Origin: DASPKT01 sp035626475
Lineage (GTDB): Bacteria > Pseudomonadota > Alphaproteobacteria > Azospirillales > Azospirillaceae
Length of the DNA stretch: 64,000 bases
Reading direction: 5' to 3'
Assembly: GCA_035626475.1 (NCBI GenBank)
Contig: DASPNP010000049.1
Span: 1 to 64,000, forward strand
The notes beneath the pieces were generated by a model. The model did not search any database and had not been told where the DNA came from. It saw only the letters and a program-made list of their open reading frames with translations. A program made the position numbers and the translations under genes. This document shows positions 29,720-38,336 of this stretch, one piece after another. The number at the start of each line of letters is the position of its first letter. Positions within the stretch are counted from its first letter, which is position 1.

Positions 29720-30321
29720 GAACGCCGCCGGCCCAGCCACACCGTATGGAAGCCGCAGTCCGGGTCCTCGGCCCGGTGCGCCACCTCGTCGAAGCCGTGC
29801 GACTCCAGCAGGTGGCGGTACTCGGCTGGCGACAGGCTGGCATGGTACACCGTCTCGCCCCACATCTCGCCGAACGCCTCCCCGTCCTCCGGGCCGCTGG
29901 TGAACATCAGCGCCGCGCCGGGCGCGGCGTGGTCGCGGAAGACCGGGAACATGCGCCGCTGATCGTCGCGCGTCAGGTGGAAGAAGCTGTCCCAGGCCAG
30001 GATGCCGTCGAAGCGGCGGCCGAGAGCGAGCGAGCGCATGTCGCCCAGGATCCACTCCTGGTCCGGCAGCCGCGCCCGGGCGAGGTCCAGCAGATCAGGT
30101 GCCGTGTCGACGCCCGTGATCCGCAGCCCGCGCCCCGCCAGGAAGGCGGCCAGCGGCTCGCCCATGCCGCAGCCGAGGTCGAGCACGCCGCCGCCGGCGG
30201 GCACGATGTCGAGGAACCGCTCCAGCCAGGCGCGCTCGATGAGGTTGCGGGGCCGGTCCTCGTCCCAGCGGGCGGCGTTGTCGCGGTACAGTCCGATGAT
30301 GCGGGCGGCGGGGTCGGTCAT
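29716..30321 (-). CDS. Class I SAM-dependent methyltransferase
   Basis: A 201-aa Rossmann-fold methyltransferase. Motif I is GGGVLDLGCGMGEPLAAFLA (about residues 46-65), the acidic loop is ITGVDTAPDLL, and motif II/III is WILGDMRSLALGRRFDGILAWDSFFHL. The substrate cannot be told; small-molecule type is likely from its size. The ATG at 30321 gives MTDPAARIIGLYRDNAARWDEDRP, the common N-terminus of this group. It ends convergently with the S41 protease, the two stops overlapping. Confidence 0.88.
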   Translation of the reverse strand: MTDPAARIIGLYRDNAARWDEDRPRNLIERAWLERFLDIVPAGGGVLDLGCGMGEPLAAFLAGRGLRITGVDTAPDLLDLARARLPDQEWILGDMRSLALGRRFDGILAWDSFFHLTRDDQRRMFPVFRDHAAPGAALMFTSGPEDGEAFGEMWGETVYHASLSPAEYRHLLESHGFDEVAHRAEDPDCGFHTVWLGRRRS

Positions 30322-30412
30322 GGCCGTGAGACTGGCCCCTCGGCCGTCCCCGGGCAAGTCGGCCGTCCGGTGGTGAAATGCCCGCTCTGGACCTCGTCCG
30401 CATCATCCGCGC

Positions 30413-30440
30413 TTGACATCCTGGCGCCGATGGCTAGATT
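30413..30440 (+). promoter_or_regulatory. Sigma-70-type promoter of rpmG
   Basis: TTGACA (30413-30418), a 16-nt spacer, and TAGATT (30435-30440), 77 nt before the rpmG ATG. The -35 is perfect and the -10 has 4 of 6 matches. Confidence 0.65.
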
Positions 30441-30517
30441 GCCGCGCTACGCCGCCACGGTGCGGTGACGGGATTTATTTGGCCGCGTCCGTGGCCGCAT
30501 CGTTGGGATTGAAGGTC

Positions 30518-30685
30518 ATGGCCAAGCAGAACACCGTGCTGATCCGTCTGGTGAGCACCGCCGACACCGGCTTCTTCTACGTGAAGAAGAAGAACCCGCG
30601 TAAGCTCACCGAGAAGCTCGAGTTCAACAAGTACGATCCGGTGGCGCGCAAGCACGTCCCGTTCAAGGAAGCCAAGATCAAGTAA
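30518..30685 (+). CDS. rpmG: 50S ribosomal protein L33
   Basis: A 55-aa large-subunit protein, MAKQNTVLIRLVSTADTGFF followed by YVKKKNPRKLTEKLEFNKYDPVARKHVPFKEAKIK. It is the cysteine-free (zinc-independent) form of L33. It is a single gene with its own promoter at 30413 and a strong terminator at 30737. Confidence 0.98.
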   Translation: MAKQNTVLIRLVSTADTGFFYVKKKNPRKLTEKLEFNKYDPVARKHVPFKEAKIK

Positions 30686-30736
30686 GACCCGCGCCCCATC
30701 GGGGCGCGACCGGTCCGAGCTTTCTGGCCAGCGACC

Positions 30737-30765
30737 AAGGCCGCCCTTCACGGGGCGGCCTTTTC
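30737..30765 (+). terminator. Rho-independent terminator of rpmG
   Basis: AAGGCCGCCC (30737-30746) pairs perfectly with GGGCGGCCTT (30753-30762) around a 6-nt loop and is followed by TTTTC. It lies 52 nt past the rpmG stop. Confidence 0.88.
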
Positions 30766-30786
30766 GCGTTGGCGCGAGTTGGATTT

Positions 30787-31020
30787 ATCCTTCTCCCCTT
30801 GCGGGAGAAGGATGGGGCCCCAAGCCTGCTTGGGGAGGATGAGGGGTCGACAGCCCTTGGGCTGGCGTTCGCGACGGGTGATCCTGGGACAACGGGTGAG
30901 AACGTCGGGCTTCGCCCGCCGACCCCTCATCCCCCCGTTGCTCCGCAACGGGTCCCACCCTTCTCCCTCAAGGGGAGAAGGATAGAGAGGTCTCATCCCT
31001 CTCCCGCAAGGGGCGAGGGA
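30787..31020. repeat. Family D repeat, inverted relative to the 19.9 kb copy
   Basis: Ends CCTTCTCCCCTTGCGGGAGAAGG and CTTCTCCCTCAAGGGGAGAAGG enclose GGATGAGGGGTCGAC and CGACCCCTCATCCCCC. An extra truncated end (CCCTCTCCCGCAAGGGGCGAGGG, 30997-31019) suggests a second partial insertion. It lies between rpmG and the pleD stop. Confidence 0.8.
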
Positions 31021-31031
31021 TTCGCACAATC

Positions 31032-32447
31032 TTACTTCCCCGCCGCCTCGACCTGGTCGGCGACCACGCGGTTGCGGCCGGCGCGCTTGGCCTGGTAGAG
31101 GGCGGTGTCAGCGCGGCGCAGCAGGCTCTCGCCGGTCTCGCCCCGCGACTCGCCGTCCTCGGCGGTGACGCCCTCGGCGACCGCGACGCCCACGCTGATG
31201 CTGATGGCGATCTCGCCGACGGGCGCGGAGACCCGGAAGGGCTCGTCCGAGATGCGGCGGCGCAGCCGCTCCGCCACCTGCAGGGCCTGCGCCATGTCGG
31301 TGTCGGGCATGACCACGACGAACTCCTCGCCGCCCAGCCGCGCCACCAGGTCGAAGTTGCGCAGGTTGCGGCTGGCGCGGGCGGAGACCTCCTTCAGGAC
31401 CTCGTCGCCGACGCCGTGGCCCCAGGTGTCGTTCACCACCTTGAAATGGTCGATGTCGAACAGCAGCGCCGCCACCGGCTTGTGGTTGCCCCCCGAGCGG
31501 TCCAGCAGGCGCGGCAGGTGCGCGCTGAGGTAGCGGCGGTTGAACAGGCCGGTCAGGCTGTCGGTCAGCGCCAGCGACAGGCTCTGCTCGTAATTGGCGC
31601 GCAGCCGGTCCTGGTAGCGCTTGCGGCGGATCTGGGTGCGGCCGCGGGCCAGCAGCTCGTTCCGGTCGATCGGCTTGATCAGGTAGTCGTTGGCGCCGAG
31701 CTCCAGCCCCTTGGCGACCCGGTCCATGTCGGTCTCGTCCGCCACCAGCAGGATGGGGATCTGCCGGGTCCGCTCGTGCGAGCGCAGCTGCGAGCAGAGC
31801 CGCAGGCCATCCTCGCGCATCAGCGTCAGGCTGACGACGATGAGCTCGAACTCCTCGGTCAGCGCGCGCTCCAGCGCGCCGGCGCAGTTCTCGGCGGGGT
31901 AGACCAGGCCCCGGTCGCGGACCAGCGTCTCGGTGATCTTGTCGAGGTCGATGGAGCTGTCCTCCACCACCAGCACCCTGGCACCCTCGGCCGACTGGGT
32001 ATGGACCGAATCGGTGGCGACCAGCATGCCGAGCTGGCCCGACGTGCTCTCCCTCAGGCGCCACTCGTCCATCATCATCTTCAGCCGGACCAGCGAGCGC
32101 ACGCGGGCGAACAGCGCCACGTCGTTCACCGGCTTGGTCAGGAAGTCGTCGGCGCCCGCCTCCAGGCCCCGCACCCGGTCGGACACGTCCGACAGCGCGG
32201 TGACCATGACCACGGGGATGTGCATGACCGAGGGGTCCGAGCGGATGCGCTCGCACACTTCGAACCCGTCCATGCCCGGCATCATCACGTCCAGCAGGAC
32301 GATATCGGGGGCATGGGTGCGGATGCGCTCCAGCGCCTCCGGCCCGCTGCTGGCGGTGACCACGTCGAAATACTCGCGGGTCAGCTTCGCCGCGAGCAGC
32401 TTGACGTTCGGGAGGACATCATCAACGACGAGGACGCGAGCCGACAT
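31032..32447 (-). CDS. pleD: PleD-type response regulator with diguanylate cyclase domain
   Basis: A 471-aa protein with the order REC1 - REC2 - GGDEF. REC1 (about 1-120) has the phospho-acceptor D53 in IVLLDVMMPG and Lys in DFLTKPVN. REC2 (about 155-270) has a degenerate acceptor region (ELIVVSLTLMRED). The GGDEF domain ends in ARLGGEEFVVVMPD (about 370-385), with the product-inhibition site RNFD five residues before it, so it should make cyclic di-GMP and be feedback-inhibited. It follows divK by 38 bp; the divK-pleD pair is the usual alphaproteobacterial arrangement. Confidence 0.96.
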   Translation of the reverse strand: MSARVLVVDDVLPNVKLLAAKLTREYFDVVTASSGPEALERIRTHAPDIVLLDVMMPGMDGFEVCERIRSDPSVMHIPVVMVTALSDVSDRVRGLEAGADDFLTKPVNDVALFARVRSLVRLKMMMDEWRLRESTSGQLGMLVATDSVHTQSAEGARVLVVEDSSIDLDKITETLVRDRGLVYPAENCAGALERALTEEFELIVVSLTLMREDGLRLCSQLRSHERTRQIPILLVADETDMDRVAKGLELGANDYLIKPIDRNELLARGRTQIRRKRYQDRLRANYEQSLSLALTDSLTGLFNRRYLSAHLPRLLDRSGGNHKPVAALLFDIDHFKVVNDTWGHGVGDEVLKEVSARASRNLRNFDLVARLGGEEFVVVMPDTDMAQALQVAERLRRRISDEPFRVSAPVGEIAISISVGVAVAEGVTAEDGESRGETGESLLRRADTALYQAKRAGRNRVVADQVEAAGK

Positions 32448-32485
32448 GGTACCTTAGCGAAGTACGGGGCCCGCTGCCGGTGCCC

Positions 32486-32851
32486 TCAACCCACGAACCG
32501 CTGGACGGTCTCGAGGAAGCGGGAAACCGAGATCGGCTTGGCGATGTAGTCCTCGCACCCGCCGTCCCGGATCCGTTCCTCATCCCCCTTCATGGCGAAG
32601 GCGGTGACGGCGACCACCGGTATCGCCCGAAGGTCGTCATCTTCCTTGATCCACTTGGTAACCTCAAGCCCGGAAACCTCCGGCAGCTGGATATCCATCA
32701 GGATCAGGTCGGGGCGGTGCTGGCGGGCGAGTCGCAGAGCCTCCATGCCGTCGCGGGTCTGCAGCGTCTCGTAGCCGTGCGCCTCGAGCAGGTCGTGGAA
32801 GAGCTTCATGTTGAGCTCGTTGTCCTCGACGATCAGGATGCGCTTGGCCAT
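32486..32851 (-). CDS. divK: Single-domain response regulator DivK
   Basis: A 121-aa stand-alone receiver: MAKRILIVEDNELNMKLFHD has the acidic pair, D53 is in LILMDIQLPEVSG, T83 is in VVAVTAFAM, and K105 is in DYIAKPIS. DivK carries cell-polarity signals between PleC/DivJ kinases and the DivL-CckA-CtrA pathway. The ATG at 32851 has GGAAG close upstream; an earlier in-frame ATG at 32881 is possible. It is first in the divK-pleD operon, and the upstream gap shared with dinB has a CtrA-like site. Confidence 0.96.
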   Translation of the reverse strand: MAKRILIVEDNELNMKLFHDLLEAHGYETLQTRDGMEALRLARQHRPDLILMDIQLPEVSGLEVTKWIKEDDDLRAIPVVAVTAFAMKGDEERIRDGGCEDYIAKPISVSRFLETVQRFVG

Positions 32852-32996
32852 TTCTTCCAATCTGGGCAGCAGATCTGCCATCCGGTTCCGGCACACCTTA
32901 CGATGCACCCCTCCACTAGACAATCGGCCTCGGCGAAAATGCGCCGGCCCCCGACAACCACCGAGCTAACCCTTTAGATATAATCGGGTGCGAAAG

Positions 32997-33011
32997 TTAA
33001 GAGGGCGTTAT
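32997..33011. promoter_or_regulatory. CtrA-like site between divK and dinB
   Basis: TTAA (32997-33000), seven bases, then TTAT (33008-33011), one base off the full CtrA consensus TTAA-N7-TTAA. It is ~146 nt upstream of the divK ATG. CtrA is known to control divK in Caulobacter. A TATAAT at 32979-32984 is nearby. Confidence 0.4.
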
Positions 33012-33072
33012 CGACCATAGGACGAAAAACTTAAGGGGCTGAACGGACCGATGCTGGCGGAGGGCGGGAGCT

Positions 33073-34374
33073 GTGGCTGAGTTCGGAAAGGCGGAGCGCG
33101 ACCCGGCCGGCCTGCCGGGGCTGTGCCGCGACTGCGGGGCCGAGCTGCCGGCGGGCATCGCCGGCCGCTGCCCGGGCTGCGGCTCGCCCCGCCTGGCGCG
33201 GCATGCGGAGCTGCGCGACCTCGCCATCGCGCACATCGATTGCGACGCCTTCTACGCCAGCGTGGAGAAGCGGGACGACCCATCGCTGCGGGACAAGCCT
33301 GTGATCGTCGGCGGCGGCAGGCGTGGCGTCGTCTCCGCCTGCTGCTACGTGGCGCGGCTCTACGGCGTGCGCTCGGCCATGCCGATGTTCAAGGCGCTGG
33401 CCGCCTGCCCCGAAGCCGTGGTCATCCCGCCCAACATGAAGAAATACGCCGCCGTCGGCCGCGAGGTGCGGGCTCTGATGGAGGAGACGACGCCGCTGGT
33501 CGAGGCGATCTCCATCGACGAGGCGTTCCTGGACCTCTCCGGCACCGAGCGGCTGCACGGCGGCAGCCCGGCGCGCACGCTGGCTCGGCTGGTGAAGCGC
33601 ATCGAGACGGAGATCGGCGTCACCGCCTCCATCGGGCTCAGCTACAACAAGTTCCTGGCGAAGATCGCGTCGGATCTCGACAAGCCCCGCGGCTTCGCCG
33701 TGATCGGCCGGCGCGAGGCGGTGGCGTTCCTGGACCAGAAGCCGGTCAGCATCATCTGGGGCGTGGGCGCCGCCCTGCAGAAGAAGCTGGCGGAGGACGG
33801 GCTGACCCGGGTGGGCCAGCTGCGCGAAACCGACCCGGCGGTGCTGGTCGCCCGCTACGGCAGCATCGGCGAGCGCCTGTCCCGCTTCTCCCGCGGCGAG
33901 GACGGCCGTTCCGTCACCCCGCACGCGCCGACGAAAAGCGTGTCGGGCGAGACCACCTTCGACACGGACATCGCCTCGCGCGAGGCGCTGGAGCGGGCCC
34001 TGTGGCCGCTCTGCGAGACGGTGTCGCGGCGACTGAAGGAGGGCGGCCATGCCGGCCGCACCGTGACGCTGAAGCTGAAGACGGCCGACTTCAAGACCCG
34101 CACCCGCGCCCGCCGCCTGCCCTCCCCCACCCAACTGGCGGACCGGCTCTACCGGGCGGGCGTGGAGCTGCTGGCGGAGGAGGCGGACGGCACCAAGTTC
34201 CGCCTGATCGGCATCGGCCTGTCCGACCTGACCGACCCTTGCGACGCCGACCCGCCCGACCTGCTGGACCCCGGCCTCGCCCGCCGCGCCAAGGTGGAGA
34301 AGGCGATGGACGCGGTGCGCGGCAAGCTGGGCGCCGGCGCGATCCTCAAGGGGCGGGGGTTGGTGAAGCCGTAG
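33073..34374 (+). CDS. dinB: DNA polymerase IV (Y family) with N-terminal zinc ribbon
   Basis: A 433-aa translesion polymerase. A CRDC...CPGC zinc ribbon (about residues 18-40) precedes the polymerase core, a form seen in alphaproteobacterial DinB2-type proteins. The catalytic motifs are HIDCDAFYASVE (about 55-66) and the SIDEAFLDL block (about 150-160). The little-finger domain runs to the end. The start is GTG at 33073. I saw no GTTC-N7-GTTC LexA box in the 220-bp upstream gap, so SOS control is not evident. Confidence 0.95.
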   Translation: MAEFGKAERDPAGLPGLCRDCGAELPAGIAGRCPGCGSPRLARHAELRDLAIAHIDCDAFYASVEKRDDPSLRDKPVIVGGGRRGVVSACCYVARLYGVRSAMPMFKALAACPEAVVIPPNMKKYAAVGREVRALMEETTPLVEAISIDEAFLDLSGTERLHGGSPARTLARLVKRIETEIGVTASIGLSYNKFLAKIASDLDKPRGFAVIGRREAVAFLDQKPVSIIWGVGAALQKKLAEDGLTRVGQLRETDPAVLVARYGSIGERLSRFSRGEDGRSVTPHAPTKSVSGETTFDTDIASREALERALWPLCETVSRRLKEGGHAGRTVTLKLKTADFKTRTRARRLPSPTQLADRLYRAGVELLAEEADGTKFRLIGIGLSDLTDPCDADPPDLLDPGLARRAKVEKAMDAVRGKLGAGAILKGRGLVKP

Positions 34375-34381
34375 GTCGGTG

Positions 34382-34677
34382 CCGTAGGTCGGGAGGAGCG
34401 CCGAGGGGAGAGGCTGGCCCGTTGTGCGTCCTTCGACAGGCTCAGGATGAGGGATGGTTGGTGCCAGGCACTCCCGGATTTTCACCAGACACCCTCACAC
34501 CGGGAGCAGCTAAATCCCCCTCATCCCGGGCCTGTCGAAGGACGCACTCCGCTAACACTGCAAGTCATGACGACCGCGCAAAGCTCTTCAGCATGAGGAC
34601 GGGAGTGCGCCAGGCACACCGATGCCATGTGGAGCAGCTATATTCCCCTCAGCCTGAGCCTGTCGAAGGCCGCACAC
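34382..34677. repeat. Two family A repeats in tandem, plus half a B' arm
   Basis: A lone B' left arm (CCGTAGGTCGGGAGGAGCG, 34382-34400) is followed by a full A element (34424-34547). It has arms TGCGTCCTTCGACAGGCTCA and GGCCTGTCGAAGGACGCA and the core GGTGCCAGGCACTCCCGG with CCGGGAGCAGC. A second A element (about 34582-34677) has a decayed left arm. Together they fill the gap between dinB and the EipB-like gene. Confidence 0.82.
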
Positions 34678-34693
34678 CGGCAACGCGGCCCCT

Positions 34694-35596
34694 TCAGCAC
34701 GGCCCCTTGGGCATCGCCTCGATCTTCTCGAGTTCCGCGTTCACCTTGAAGTCGCCGTAGTCGATCAGCATCGACTGGACCACGCCGTTGGTCAGCAGGA
34801 CCAGGCCGGTCTCGTAGTCGGCCATCGCCTCCTGCTCGTCCTTGGGATAGAAGGCCAGCGTGACGTTCCAGGCGTCGGGCGTCCGCAGCTCGGCGGCGGG
34901 CAGTTCGGGCGCGGCGGCCTTGCGGCCCAGCACGGCGGTCACCGTCGTCGCCCCCTCGATCTCCGACCCGTCGAAGACGGGGCGGGCGAAGAAGGGCTCG
35001 CCCTTGCCAGCCATGTCCAGCAGCGCCTCTGTATGGGCGCTGGGGAACATGGTGCCGGCCGGCAGGTCGACGGTCGCCTCCTTGGGCTTGGTGAAGACGA
35101 CCTTGCCGCCCTTGTCGCCGTCCAGCGTCGCGTCGCCCTTCAGCTCCTCGTCCATCTGGCCGTTGGTCTGCTTGCGCACGACGAAGCGGTAGCGGCCGCC
35201 ATCCTTGGCCTCCCAGGTCGTGTAGCTGGTGATGACCTCCGACTCCTCGCCCTGGGCGTAGGAGAAGCGCATCTGGAAGCGCTGCTCGGTGGTCCAGCCG
35301 TCGCAGGCGTCGCCCCAGGCGAAGGTCATGTTGCCGGAGACGCCGGCGATGGGGCTGCCGTTGCGGCTGCCGGCAAGCGACAGCTTGTAGCTGGCGCGGT
35401 GCGGCGCGATCGCGACGGCGGCATCCGCCGGTGGCGCCACGCCCCCGATGGAGGCGGTGGCGACGAGGACGGAGAGGGCCGCTGTGGCGGCGGAACGGAG
35501 GGAGATCACGCTTGGGCCAGACCGGCTTGGGGGAACAGGCGACCATTCTCCCCTGCCCGGGCGGCGACGCAAGCTCTTTGACGGATTACCGATCAT
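34694..35596 (-). CDS. EipB-like (DUF1849) cell-envelope protein
   Basis: A secreted protein of 300 aa from the ATG at 35596, which has GGAAGG just upstream; a GTG at 35509 would give 271 aa and a more compact signal peptide. The hydrophobic signal core is SAATAALSVLVATASIGG with cleavage near APPADA. The mature part starts VAIAPHRASYKLSLAGSRNGSPIAGVSGNMTFAWGDACDGWTTEQRF, which matches DUF1849/EipB, a periplasmic beta-spiral protein needed for envelope integrity in Brucella. Two Cys (DACDGW and the C-terminal GPC) could form the disulphide known for EipB. Confidence 0.85.
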   Translation of the reverse strand: MIGNPSKSLRRRPGRGEWSPVPPSRSGPSVISLRSAATAALSVLVATASIGGVAPPADAAVAIAPHRASYKLSLAGSRNGSPIAGVSGNMTFAWGDACDGWTTEQRFQMRFSYAQGEESEVITSYTTWEAKDGGRYRFVVRKQTNGQMDEELKGDATLDGDKGGKVVFTKPKEATVDLPAGTMFPSAHTEALLDMAGKGEPFFARPVFDGSEIEGATTVTAVLGRKAAAPELPAAELRTPDAWNVTLAFYPKDEQEAMADYETGLVLLTNGVVQSMLIDYGDFKVNAELEKIEAMPKGPC

Positions 35597-35770
35597 CCCC
35601 CCTTCCGGCAGTCCTTGCCGCGAAGGATCGGACGCGAACCGGCAAAAGCTGCCCGGCGGCCGGGGCGAAAACCGGACCAGCCGGCACTTCTCCATATCTA
35701 TCAGTTACTTAGCCGTGTGGCACGGCCGTTGCTCAAAAGCGTCCAGGACCCCGATCCTGGAGACCCGGCC

Positions 35771-36451
35771 ATGACCCCCGCGAACACCGCCTCGATCCTC
35801 CCCCGCCTGGACCGCGACCTGTCGGCCGCCGGCCTTCAGGCCAGCCTCCGCACGGCCGAGCCGGCGTCGGGCGGGCTGAACCATTTCATGCTGCAGGAGA
35901 TGGCCCTGCGGCTGGCGGATGCCGAACGGGTGATCTCCGAGCAGCGCGAGCGGATCGAGGCGCTGGAGACCATGACCATGACGGACGAGCTGACCGGGCT
36001 CATGAACCGCCGCGGCTTCATGGACGCCTTCCGGCGCGAGCTGGCGGCCACCCGCCGCGGCACCGCCACCGGCGTACTGGTCATGGTCGACCTGGACGGC
36101 TTCAAGGCCATCAACGACCGCCACGGCCATCTGGCCGGCGACGCCTATCTCCGCCAGGTCGGCCGCGCGCTGACCGAGAGCGTGCGCGCCCAGGACGTGG
36201 TGGCGCGACTGGGCGGCGACGAGTTCGCGGTGCTGCTGACCCGCGTCGGCGAGGCCGCCGGCCAGGCCCGCGCCGAAGCCCTCGCGAAGGCCTTTGAGGG
36301 CCGCCACGCCACCTGGCAGAACGTCGCCCTGCCGCTGCGCGCCAGCTTCGGCGCCATGGCCTACCGCAGCGGCGACCGCGAGGACGAGGCGCTGCGCCGC
36401 GCCGACGCCCGCATGTACCAGGTCAAGGCCGAGCGCAAGCGCCCGGCGTGA
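35771..36451 (+). CDS. Diguanylate cyclase (GGDEF domain protein)
   Basis: A 226-aa soluble protein. A coiled-coil-like N-terminal region (about residues 35-72, LQEMALRLADAERVISEQRERIEALETM) precedes the GGDEF domain (MTDELTGLMNRRGF to the end). The signature is intact as ARLGGDEFAVLL, and RAQD five residues before it is a product-inhibition site, so it should make cyclic di-GMP with feedback. The ATG at 35771 follows GGAG by 9 nt. It is monocistronic with a terminator at 36478, and is the second cyclase within 5 kb of PleD. Confidence 0.93.
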   Translation: MTPANTASILPRLDRDLSAAGLQASLRTAEPASGGLNHFMLQEMALRLADAERVISEQRERIEALETMTMTDELTGLMNRRGFMDAFRRELAATRRGTATGVLVMVDLDGFKAINDRHGHLAGDAYLRQVGRALTESVRAQDVVARLGGDEFAVLLTRVGEAAGQARAEALAKAFEGRHATWQNVALPLRASFGAMAYRSGDREDEALRRADARMYQVKAERKRPA

Positions 36452-36477
36452 GGCTTGCCCTAGGGATGATGATCAAC

Positions 36478-36508
36478 GGGGCGCCTCCGGCCGGGGGCGC
36501 CCCTTCTT
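36478..36508 (+). terminator. Rho-independent terminator of the diguanylate cyclase gene
   Basis: GGGGCGCC (36478-36485) pairs with GGCGCCCC (36496-36503) and is followed by TTCTT. It lies between convergent genes. Confidence 0.7.
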
Positions 36509-36518
36509 CCGTCCGGGC

Positions 36519-38327
36519 TCAGCCCTCCAGCTCCTCCCGCAGCGCCTCCAGCTCCAGCCAGCGCTCCTCGGCGGCGGACAGATCGGCCTGGGCCCTGGCG
36601 AGGTCGTCGGAGGCCTTCTGGAAGGCCTTGGGGTCGCGGGCGTAGAGGTCGGGGTCCTCCATCCTCGCCGCCAGCTTGGCGATCTGCCCGCTCAGCTTCT
36701 CCATGGTGCCCGGCAGGGCGTCCAGCTCACGCTGCTGCTGGTAGCCCAGCTTCTTCTTCGCCTTGGGCGCCTCCGCCTCGCGCGCGGCCGGCTTGGCGGC
36801 AGCGGCGGATGCGGCCGGCGCGGACCGGGCCGGGCGCTGGACCAGATAGTCGCTGTAGCCGCCGGCATACTCCTGCACCTCGCCGTCGCCCTCCACGGCG
36901 ATGGTGCTGGTCACCAGCCGGTCCAGGAAGTCGCGGTCGTGGCTGACCAGCAGCAGCGTGCCCTCATAGTCCGCCAGCACCTCTTCCAGCAGGTCCAGCG
37001 TGTCCATGTCCAGGTCGTTGGTCGGCTCGTCCAGCACCATGAGGTTGCTGGGCTCGGCGAACAGCTTGGCCAGCAGCAGCCGGTTGCGCTCGCCGCCCGA
37101 CAGCGCCTTGGTCGGCTGCTCCAGCATGCCCGGGTCGAACAGGAAGTCGCGCATGTAGCTGGCGACGTGCCGCGGCTGGCCGCCGACCACCACGCTGTCG
37201 CCGCCGAAGGGCAGCAGCACCTGGCGGATGCTCTGCTCCGGGTCCAGTTGGGCGCGGCGCTGGTCGAAGACCACGGTCTTGAGGTTGGTGCCGAGACGCA
37301 CCGTGCCGGCATCCGGCTCCAGCTCGCCCATCAGGATCTTCAGCAGCGTCGTCTTGCCGGCGCCGTTCGGCCCGATCAGCCCGACACGGTCGCCGCGCAC
37401 GATGCGGGTGGAGAAGCCGTCGACAATGGAGCGCGTGCCGTCGGGCCCGGCGAAGGCCTTGGATATCCCCGTCGCCTCGATCACCAGCTTGCCCGAAAGG
37501 TCGGCCTCGGCGACGCCGAGCTTCACCTGGCCCTGTTTGTTGCGGGCGGCGCGCTCCTTGCGCAGGTCGAACAGGGCGCGGACGCGACCCATGTTGCGGG
37601 TACGCCGGGCGCTGATGCCCTGGCGCAGCCACTTGGTCTCGACCTCCAGCTTGCGGTCCAGCTTCTGGGTCGCCAGCTCCTCGGCCGCGAAGACCTCGTC
37701 CCGCCAGGTCTCGAATTCGCCGAAGCCCCGGTCGGTCTCGCGCAGCGTGCCGCGGTCGAGCCACAGCGTGCGGCGCGACAAATTCTTCAGGAAGGTGCGG
37801 TCGTGGCTGATCACCAGCAGCCCGCCGCGGAAGGCCAGCAGCGCCTTCTCCAGATATTCGATGGTCGGCAGGTCCAGATGGTTGGTCGGCTCGTCCAGCA
37901 GCAGCACGTCGGGCTCGTCCACCAGCGCGCGGGCGATGGCGGCGCGGCGCGCCTCGCCGCCGGACAGCGTGCTCGCCGGCCGGTCGCCGGGCAGGCGCAG
38001 CTCGTCCAGCACCGACTCCACCTTGTAGGGCGCCGGCTCGGCCAGGCCGCCGCCGACGAAGTCGGCGACGGTCGGATAGCCGCTGAAGTCCGGCTCCTGC
38101 GCCAGATAGGCGATGCGCACGCCTGGCTGCACGAAGCGCTCGCCGCGGTCGAGGTCCACCTGGCCCACCAGGGCCTTCAGCATGGTGGACTTGCCGCTGC
38201 CGTTGCGGCCGACCAGGCAGGCCTTGTCGCCGCGGCCGATGGCGACGTCGACATCGGCGAACAGGGTGGTGGAGCCGAGGACGATGGTGGCGCCCTTCAG
38301 CGCGACCAGGGGGGGATTGGGGGCCAT
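36519..38327 (-). CDS. uup: ABC-F family ATPase (Uup-like)
   Basis: A 602-aa soluble protein with two ABC ATPase domains and no membrane part. Walker A motifs are GRNGSGKSTM and GPNGAGKTTL. The ABC signatures are LSGGEARRAA and LSGGERNRLL, with Walker B blocks LLLDEPTNHLDL and MVLDEPTNDLDM. The ABC-F linker lies between them. The C-terminal ~70 residues form a coiled coil (YQQQRELDALPGTMEKLSGQIAKLAARMED), as in Uup, which acts on branched DNA and ribosomes. It is 9 bp downstream of the DjlA-like gene, so probably one operon. Confidence 0.94.
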   Translation of the reverse strand: MAPNPPLVALKGATIVLGSTTLFADVDVAIGRGDKACLVGRNGSGKSTMLKALVGQVDLDRGERFVQPGVRIAYLAQEPDFSGYPTVADFVGGGLAEPAPYKVESVLDELRLPGDRPASTLSGGEARRAAIARALVDEPDVLLLDEPTNHLDLPTIEYLEKALLAFRGGLLVISHDRTFLKNLSRRTLWLDRGTLRETDRGFGEFETWRDEVFAAEELATQKLDRKLEVETKWLRQGISARRTRNMGRVRALFDLRKERAARNKQGQVKLGVAEADLSGKLVIEATGISKAFAGPDGTRSIVDGFSTRIVRGDRVGLIGPNGAGKTTLLKILMGELEPDAGTVRLGTNLKTVVFDQRRAQLDPEQSIRQVLLPFGGDSVVVGGQPRHVASYMRDFLFDPGMLEQPTKALSGGERNRLLLAKLFAEPSNLMVLDEPTNDLDMDTLDLLEEVLADYEGTLLLVSHDRDFLDRLVTSTIAVEGDGEVQEYAGGYSDYLVQRPARSAPAASAAAAKPAAREAEAPKAKKKLGYQQQRELDALPGTMEKLSGQIAKLAARMEDPDLYARDPKAFQKASDDLARAQADLSAAEERWLELEALREELEG

Positions 38328-38336
38328 ATGTGCTTT

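Noticed and set aside
30690..30710. GC-rich hairpin GCGCCCCATCGGGGCGC after rpmG as a terminator
   Set aside because: No T run follows it; the stem at 30737-30762 with TTTT is the better terminator.
36519..38327. Antibiotic-resistance ABC-F protein
   Set aside because: The C-terminal coiled coil and linker fit Uup, a housekeeping ABC-F type.
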